From the NCBI GenBank assembly GCA_016858145.1, contig JAEHOE010000141.1, positions 274,530 to 338,529 of the forward strand: DNA of 64,000 nt, in the 5' to 3' direction. Positions 57,801 through 64,000 of the stretch are shown here, in pieces (within the stretch, counting starts at the first letter, position 1; each line of letters opens with the position of its first letter). Under the pieces are notes generated by a model. That model was given only the letters and a program-made list of their open reading frames with translations. It ran no database searches and was not told where the DNA came from. A program made the position numbers and the translations under genes. Source of the DNA: Edaphochlamys debaryana (lineage: Eukaryota; Chlorophyta; Chlorophyceae; Chlamydomonadales).

Positions 57801-60800
57801 GACGGAGCCGCCCCCGCCTCGGCCACAGCACCGCGCTCCGCCGGCCCCGCCCGTACTGCAGCCCGTACTGCTGTACGAGACGGGCAGGCTGCGCGGCAGC
57901 CCCCAGCGCCTGGACCCACGGGACGTGGAGATGCACGTGTGGCCCTCTCGGGCCCCCGTGCATCCACTGGGGCCTGGGCCCGAGGCCTCCGCCGCAGCGC
58001 TGCTCAGCCCGGGCGTGGGGTTGCGGACGGCGGCGACGACGGGGACTTCGGCTCCCCAGCCGCTTACGCTGGTCCGTTCGCCCTCCCTGGGGGTGCTGTC
58101 GCTGTCGCCCGCTGCGCAAGCGGGGACAGCGGCGCCGCTAGCGGCAGCGGTGGCGGGCGAAGCGGCTGCGGCAGCCTCCGAAGCGGCGGGGGCAGACGGG
58201 CTGCGAAGCCAACCGACCGTCGAGGGCCACGGGCAAGGGCGGGGGCAGGGCTCTGACCACCAGGGCCAGGGGCAGGGCCAGGGGCAGGGGCGGCAGCGGG
58301 AGCCCGCTGACCCCGTGTCTGCGGCTGTGGCGGCCGCCAGCGCAGCGGCGCAGGTGATGGCGACGGCGGGGGCGCTGTCCGGGCCTGGGCCGGCTCCATC
58401 GGGCGAGCCGGGGCAGGAGCAGGCGGGCGCACCGCAAGAGCGGTCGGGACCGTTTGGACGGCTGCTGCCGAGCGGCCTGGTCCTGCCCTCGGACATGATA
58501 CGGCGCCGGCTGGCGCAGCAGCGGCAGCAGCAGCAGGCTGGGCAGGAGGCGGCACTGGGCCTAGGACCGGAAGCGGAGGCGCAGGCGCAGGCTGGCGAGC
58601 AGCCGCTGGGGCTCGGGCTGGCGAACAAGGGGACGCAGGGGCTGGAGCTGGAGCTGGGGGACGTCGAGGCCCGCGAGCTGCGGTCGGCGGTGCCGGCCCA
58701 GGCTCAGGCCCAGGCCCAGGCCCAGGCCCAGGCCCAGGCCCAGGCCCAGACCCGGGCCCGGGCCCGGGACGAGATGGAGTCAGAGCTGGAGGAGCTGGCG
58801 GCGCGGGGGCAGGAGGCCAGGCGGGAGCGTGGCCTCGGGGCCTTCGCCTCCCCTTGCCCACCTGGGGGCCCCTTTCCCCCTCCGACAGCCGCACATGGCC
58901 AAGAGCCTCCGCAGCCCCAACCGGCCCCATCCACCACCCAGCCGCAGCCGCTGTCACCAGCATCGCTGCCGCGAGACCCCGCCAGCGCCTCGCCTGCGCC
59001 CCCGCGGCCCCACGGCGCACGCCTGCTGAGCTCCGAGCAGCTCGCCCTGGTCGCCCACTCCCTCGCCTCCCTCGCCCACCCCGCCCCCGACCTGTCCTCC
59101 GCAACCGCCCGGCTGCTGCTGCTGCAGGCCGACCCCGCGGCCGCCAACCCCCGCCTAGCCGCCCGCATGCTCCCCCCTTCCTCGCACTCGCACCCTCCCT
59201 TCCACTCCGACGACGCCGGCGCTGGCGCCAGCGCCGAGACCAGCGTTTCGCTTGGGTGGTGGCAGGGCGGCGCGCATTGCCCGCCGCCGCCGCTGCCCAC
59301 CGACGCCAGCGCGGCGGAGGCGCTGGCGGCGCTGCCGCCGACGGAGCGGCGGCGCCAGCTGGCGGCGCCGCCGCTGCCGCCGCTCAAGGCCCTGCTGCAG
59401 GCGTTACACGCGCTCGCCTGCCAGCCCCGCCCCGACGCCGCCGCCTTTGCGGCGCTCGCGGACCTGGCGGCGGCGGCGCTGCAGGGCTGGCTGCCGCCGT
59501 CGCGCGGCAGCCCGCCGCCGCCGCCGCCGGTGCCGCTGCCGCCGCCGCAGGTCTTCGCCGTCCACGCCAACCTCCTCGGTCAGATCCTGGCCGCCTGCTC
59601 CCCCTCCGCCTTCTCCCCATCCACCTCCTCCACATCCCATGCTGCCGATGCCTCCGCCGACGGCCCAGCCGCCCCGGCGCCGCCGCTGCGGCCCCACCGC
59701 CTGGCCGCCGCCGCCGACGGCCTGCTCCGCCACCACCTCTCCGCCATCAAGCCCCGATCCGCCGTAGCCGTGCTAGAGGGCTTGGTCCGTGTGGGGCACC
59801 CCTCGGCGCCCGACCTCGTCGCCGCCGTCGCCCCGCTCCTAACGGCGGACGTGCGCCGCCTCTCGGGGCCCGCCACCGTGGGCCTGGGCTGGGCCTGCGC
59901 GCGCGTGGGATGCGAAGAGCCGCGCGTCGTACAGGCGCTCGCGAACCGCACGCTGTGGCTCGTCGGGCAGGCGTACGACATGTACGGCACCGCGGCGGCG
60001 GAGCCGGAAGGGGCGGGGATGGAGCTGGAGGGCGAGGACGACGGGGTGGAGGGGCAGGGGCGGGGGGCGGAGGTCATGAGCACGAGCCATGCCGTACTGG
60101 CCTTCTGGTCGCTGGCGGCGCTGGGCGCGCCGGCGCATCCGCAGCGGCTGCGAGATCTGGATCCGGATTGGGTACGAGAGTGGACTCAAGCGGGCACAGC
60201 GGCCGGATCGCGCAGCCCGCAGCGATTTCAGAGGCGGGACGAGGCCAAGGCCCAGTGGGAGCGGCGGGGGGGCAGAGAGGGGTCGCAGGAGCACGCCCGT
60301 GGCAGTCACGTGCGCGGACGCGCGGCGGACGGCGGCATGTACGACAAGATGCGCCGAACGTACGGCGTGTACGGCGCGCTGCTGGCGCTGCTGAGCCAGC
60401 GGTACGACATGAGCGCGCGCGATCTGCTGCTTCTGCAGGAGGGCATGGATCTGTATCGCAAGCGCAGCGCCGCCGCTATCACCACCGCTCCCTTCGAATC
60501 CAGATCTGTATCCGTGACGAGCTCTGGACCTGGATCTGGATCCAGTGCGGCGCCCGAGGACGATTTCCCCGGCCTGCCGGCTTTCCTCGCCGAGCTCCTG
60601 CGGCGGGCCCGGGGGAAGGCCCCGCAGGCGGCAGCGGCACAGGGCCCTCCGACGCCCCGTGGAACCGGGATCGAGCCATCCGGCGGTGCAGGCACCGACG
60701 GAGGATCTGGATCCGCCGCAGGTCCGCCCGGAGCCTCCCGTGAGCCCCAGCCGCCGGCGGAGTGGGATGACGGGGCCAGGCCTGGTCCGGCGATGGCTGG

Positions 60801-61149
60801 TGCTGCCGAGGAAAGGGGCGCACGAGCGCCTGCCGCGGAGGCTGGGCTCAAGGCTACAGAGCTCGCGCAGGGGCTGGATCGCGGGGAATCCTGCGGTTCC
60901 GGCTCCGGAAACGCGGCGCAGGAGGAGTTCGAGGGTGGCGGTGAGGGCGGGCCTGGGGGCGGCCAGGGCTTTCGGGCGCTCCTGGCTCAGATTGCCCTCG
61001 CGCAGAGGGGCGGGGCACTGGTGGAGGCGGGCGGGGCGCTGGTGAGGCTCGAGCTGCCATCGCAGCCGAGGGGCATTGGGGAAGGGCGGGAGCTAGGGAG
61101 GGAGGGCAGAGGTTATCAGGCGCGCGAAGCCGTGGCGAGCTCTTTGTAG
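54825..61149 (+). CDS. Very large low-complexity protein with helical repeats, possibly an organelle RNA-binding solenoid
   Basis: Not assigned to a named family. The coding frame is solid at about 55075-56637, 56910 to about 57051, and about 57361-61149 (TAG), roughly 1850 residues. The first exon is unresolved. ATG 54825 (MLLQWRGCLYKQ) lies in a different frame from the main one unless a weak donor is used, while the main frame is open from 54790 without an ATG. Near the N terminus HRSLHTGRGLSD resembles an organelle transit region. Repeated hydrophobic helical units occur: LGPGQVAAVLEAFRVGGVPH, ARVAAACTRLGHHRPALLRR, ADLAATVEALARCRVAEPRF, EQLALVAHSLASLAHP and ATVGLGWACARVGCEEPRVV. They recall OPR/FASTK-type alpha-solenoids, which act in organelle RNA metabolism, but no RAP domain was seen. 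Long Ala/Gly/Pro/Gln inserts separate the units, including an (Ala-Gln)n run at 58698-58755. The function is inference only. Confidence 0.6.
58698..58755 (+). repeat. (GGCCCA)n hexanucleotide repeat coding Ala-Gln
   Basis: About nine tandem GGCCCA-type units within the large open frame, giving alternating Ala and Gln. It lies between a Glu/Leu-rich stretch and the Arg-rich TRARARDE sequence. It is likely length-polymorphic. Confidence 0.8.
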
Positions 61150-62606
61150 TACTCCTAAATGGGTCGAACGAGGGAGGCGGGCAGGATGGTAGCGCATGCT
61201 CACAATGCAAGGGACAGTCGAGGGACAGCATCGTGAACTTGTCTGGTGAAGGCAATGCTGCATTGTGGCGGTGCGCTAGCATTTGTACGGCCCGAACTTA
61301 GGAACGCTCAATGTCTGTGAGGCCGGGGCAAGAGACACGACGTCCCTAACGATCCTGCAGTCTGGCGTGCTTTGTCATCCCAGGGTCCCAATGGGTCCCA
61401 ACGTTCCTCCCTGGCTATGACTTGCTGCCTGCGCGCTGTGGACGTAACGATACCAGCCCTGGGAGACAGCCGATGGGGGTTCTGTGCTCGCAGGGGCCGT
61501 GCAGCGTACTGGAACGTATGAAGTCTTGAGGACGACGATGGGGGATCAATGCAACGTGCAACTAGCCGGGTCTGGCGCACCAGCCGGATGCGACAGGGTA
61601 TATAAGCAACGAGCAAAGCAGTCCCGCCCAGGAATACCGATGGGGGATGCAGCTGACCAACGGATAGCGGTGGCGGGCTTAGAGGGCATAGCCCCCGGCC
61701 CCCCGCGTAGCACACAAGCAACGAGGCTATCTAGCACGTCACGGAGCGGTAGATGTCGGCACCGCAACATCATCCTCTCGCAGTGCGTGTGATGAGGCGA
61801 CACGGGAGACGAAGAAGTGTATCTCTCCTTGGGCCTGGCGGTACCAGTGAGTGCGGCTTCGTCATGAACGTGTTGGTTCGCGCCGGGCCGATGACTCACC
61901 CCGCAACAGCGCGGGGTAGAGAGAATCCAGCCACGCCTGTGGCATTGCGGGCTGGGCGCGGGGTTCAAGTTTGTGTGTGGCTCCATCACACTCCACCCAC
62001 ACCGGGCCCATGCTGACCACGCACAATCGCGAAGCCTGGCGGCCTAGCGTTGCAAGGTAAGCGGGAACGTCTTATCGGGAGGTGCGTATGCCTGGTGCTG
62101 CAGTCGTATGTGGCTAGCGGGGAGCGCAAGCATGGCGGGTGAGGCGGAGGTGAGAGACATTGGCCTTCAGAAAGGTGCTTAATTTTGGCCGTGCATGGCT
62201 CCCGGGCACCGCCGCCAGAGTCCACACCCCCATCGATGAACCCACAACTGTACTCCACCCTGTTCAACTTCTAGCCCGCTGGGGCTTCACAAGTCATTAT
62301 AACGAGTCATAAATTGATCAGTACTCTTACGATGCGTCTGCATCGGATGCGTCTAACTGTCTGACTTCCCAGCATTGCCATACGCGCTGGCAGCCGCTTG
62401 CCCGCCTACCCTCTATCCAGCCATGCGCAAGCGCAAAACGCCACTCACCCCTGCCCACCTGTACGAACCTAAACAATTTGCATGTGCAAAAGCTGTCCAG
62501 CCCAGGCACACTCCGGTGTAAGCATTATTGGGCTCGCTGCAGCTCAGCTCGAGCCTCTGTACGCTTTGATACAAACTCAGACAGGTGTATGGGTCGCCAA
62601 GCCCGC
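61150..62606. other. Convergent spacer after the solenoid gene
   Basis: The 3' flanks of two convergent genes. A plus-strand TGTAA occurs near 62517, far from the stop at 61149. No gene or element was recognised. Confidence 0.35.
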
Positions 62607-64000
62607 TTAGCAGGCGAGGACGGTGAAGTGGCAGGCCAGGTAGACGAGGGGGTTGGTCGAAGGCCTCGTGCCGCCCACTTTCTGGGTCATGGACACCGTG
62701 GTGCCCTCAGTCCCTGGGATGCCGGTGATGTTGGCCGAGGGGAACTGCGGGGGAGGGTATGGGGTAGGTACGGCAATCAGTGCCGAGGACGGTCACGGGG
62801 CTGGGGGCCGATAACAAGAGCAGCACCCCTCGGCGGATGGGAGGAAGGATAGATCCCGGGGTGCCTAGAGCGACGGAGCGAGCGAGAGCCAACCAAAGCT
62901 GCGCAGGGCGGGCGCTCACCTGTCCGGGGTTGAAGTTGGGCAGGGGCGCGAAGCTCGAGTAGAAGTGGCCCGAGTCCACCACGACCGTGACGTTGGCGTT
63001 GTTCTTGATTGTCATGGAGCAGGTGGCGACCAGACTGCTGCTGCTGATGGTGCGACTGCGGGGAGGGGCGGGCGGGCGGGGAACACACGGGTCAGGCCAT
63101 GACGAGATGCAGAGTTGCACGGAGGAGCAGGGCCAAGGGCAGCAGGCCTGTTCCTTGCAAACCCGTGAGCCCCACCGCCCGGCCACTCACACTTGCAGCA
63201 CCACGCCGCCGACGTCCCAGCCCCTGCGGGGGTCGTTCTTGGCGCAGCCGGCGCAGCCGAAGGGGCTGGAGCTGGCGCCCGGGGGCGTGATGGTGGTCCA
63301 AGTGGTGGGGGTCGAGGTGACCGGCGGGGGCGGGATCGTGAAGTAGCCGCCCCACCTGCGAGGCGGAGGGCGTGGCACGCAGCAGGCGTCAGCACAGGTT
63401 TGATGAGGTTCAACGCCTTGGCACGCCGGGATACGGGTTTAAGCACAGTGCAGGGCGGCGGCAAAGGATCTCACTTGGTCTCAGCAGTCTGGAGGGTCTG
63501 GATGGGCTGCCAGGTGTAGACGTTGGGGGAGGAGAGGGCGGTGAGGGACGTGGCTGAGGTGGTGAACTTGTAGGTGCTCACGACGGTTCCCGCGGGGGCC
63601 TCGCCAGGGGTGCCTGCATGCGGAGGTCGCGAGGCAGAGGAAACACGATCAAGGGCTTGGACATACAGCACACATAGCAGGTGGTTTGCGCGATGTAACC
63701 TAGCCATAACGAGCGTCTAAGGCAGGATGCATGACTGGTGAGATACCGCCCGGCGCTGCCCCTGACTCACGGGGCTGCGCCCAGATGGTGTCGTTAGAGC
63801 AGGGGGGAGGCGAGGGCGGCGGCGCATTGGGGGGCGAGGCAATGTTGGAGTGACGGGAGCAAAGGGAGGAGACGGCGGCGGGGGTGGCGGGGGGCTGGGA
63901 GGCGGCGGAGGGGAGGGCTGGGCGGCGGGGGGCTGGGCGGGGGAGGGGGCGGCGGGGGCGGCGGGGGGCTGGGAGGAGGGGGGCTGGGAGGCGGGGGAGG
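62607..64000 (-). CDS. Proline-rich, probably extracellular matrix protein (5' partial)
   Basis: 3' part of a minus-strand gene that continues past the window edge. In-phase exons: 63771 to beyond 64000, 63475-63613, 63191-63355, about 62921-63055, and about 62745 down to the TAA at 62607. The upstream exon is rich in PPPPSPP-type codons and ends PSPPPCSNDTIWAQP. The following region of about 190 residues is Thr/Ser/Val-rich with LSSPNVYTWQPIQTLQTAET, WGGYFTIPPPPVTSTPTTW, FGCAGCAKNDPRRGWDVGG, LVATCSMTIKNNANVTVVV, GHFYSSFAPLPNFNPGQ and a final YLACHFTVLAC. Paired cysteines, N-glycosylation-type sites (NVT, NIT) and the polyproline stretch suggest a secreted wall protein. It does not match the pherophorin signature known to me. 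Function unknown. Confidence 0.65.
63860..64000. repeat. G-rich polyproline-coding low-complexity tract
   Basis: Runs of GGGGGGCTGGGAGGCGG-type units at the right edge of the window. On the minus strand these encode Pro/Ser-rich sequence. Frame choice inside the tract is ambiguous, because a proline frame and a Ser/Ala/Pro frame are both open for part of it. Confidence 0.6.

Noticed and set aside
58064..60743. Long minus-strand and alternate plus-strand frames inside the 57-61 kb gene
   Set aside because: Compositional shadows of Ala/Gly/Pro-rich coding sequence without splice-consistent structure or motifs.

Overview
The window is nuclear DNA of a green alga, most likely a volvocine/Chlamydomonas relative. 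The evidence is high GC content, genes broken into many short exons by GT-AG introns (donors mostly GTGAG/GTAAG), low-complexity Ala/Gly/Pro-rich protein segments, and algal gene families: M11 gametolysin-type proteases, hydroxyproline-rich wall proteins and TKL receptor-like kinases. No prokaryotic features, CRISPR arrays, rRNA or tRNA genes were recognised. Gene models were assembled by eye from splice signals, reading phase and recognisable family motifs. Exon edges are therefore predictions, but most were checked for phase continuity.

Layout: (1) 1-10.4 kb, plus strand: two adjacent M11 gametolysin-like genes. The first (ends 3730, 5' end unresolved) has lost every zinc-binding residue. 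The second (5431-10381) keeps a QExxHxxGxxH site and continues into a polyproline rod, an SRCR-like segment and a jacalin-type lectin domain. (2) 10.4-12.9 kb: convergent spacer holding a 416-bp non-autonomous hAT-type element with 8-bp target-site duplications. (3) 12.9-22.7 kb, minus: gamma-tubulin complex component 5 (GCP5), about 20 exons. (4) 22.7-24.7 kb: divergent spacer. (5) 24.7-31.7 kb plus and 34.5-40.7 kb minus: a convergent inverted pair of paralogous transmembrane TKL kinases. (6) 41.2-44.9 kb, plus: an NFKBIL1 (I-kappa-B-like) homologue with an RS-rich N terminus. (7) 47.0-54.2 kb, minus: CEP104/FAP256, a ciliary-tip protein, with a kinesin-light-chain-like TPR tail. (8) 54.8-61.1 kb, plus: a very large low-complexity protein with helical repeats of organelle RNA-binding type. 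(9) 62.6-64 kb, minus: the 3' part of a proline-rich, probably extracellular, protein.

The genes do not form one pathway. Three themes recur. The first is cell wall or extracellular matrix (both M11 proteins, the 62.6-kb gene and the kinase ectodomains). The second is microtubule or ciliary structure (GCP5, CEP104). The third is signalling or RNA processing (kinases, NFKBIL1, solenoid protein). The most notable observations are the ligand-less M11 pseudoprotease beside an intact lectin-bearing paralogue, and the inverted kinase pair, whose exons and introns are nearly identical in tracts that flank two completely unrelated kinase inserts. The CEP104-TPR architecture, with an in-frame repeat-bearing intron, and the hAT-type element are also worth checking.
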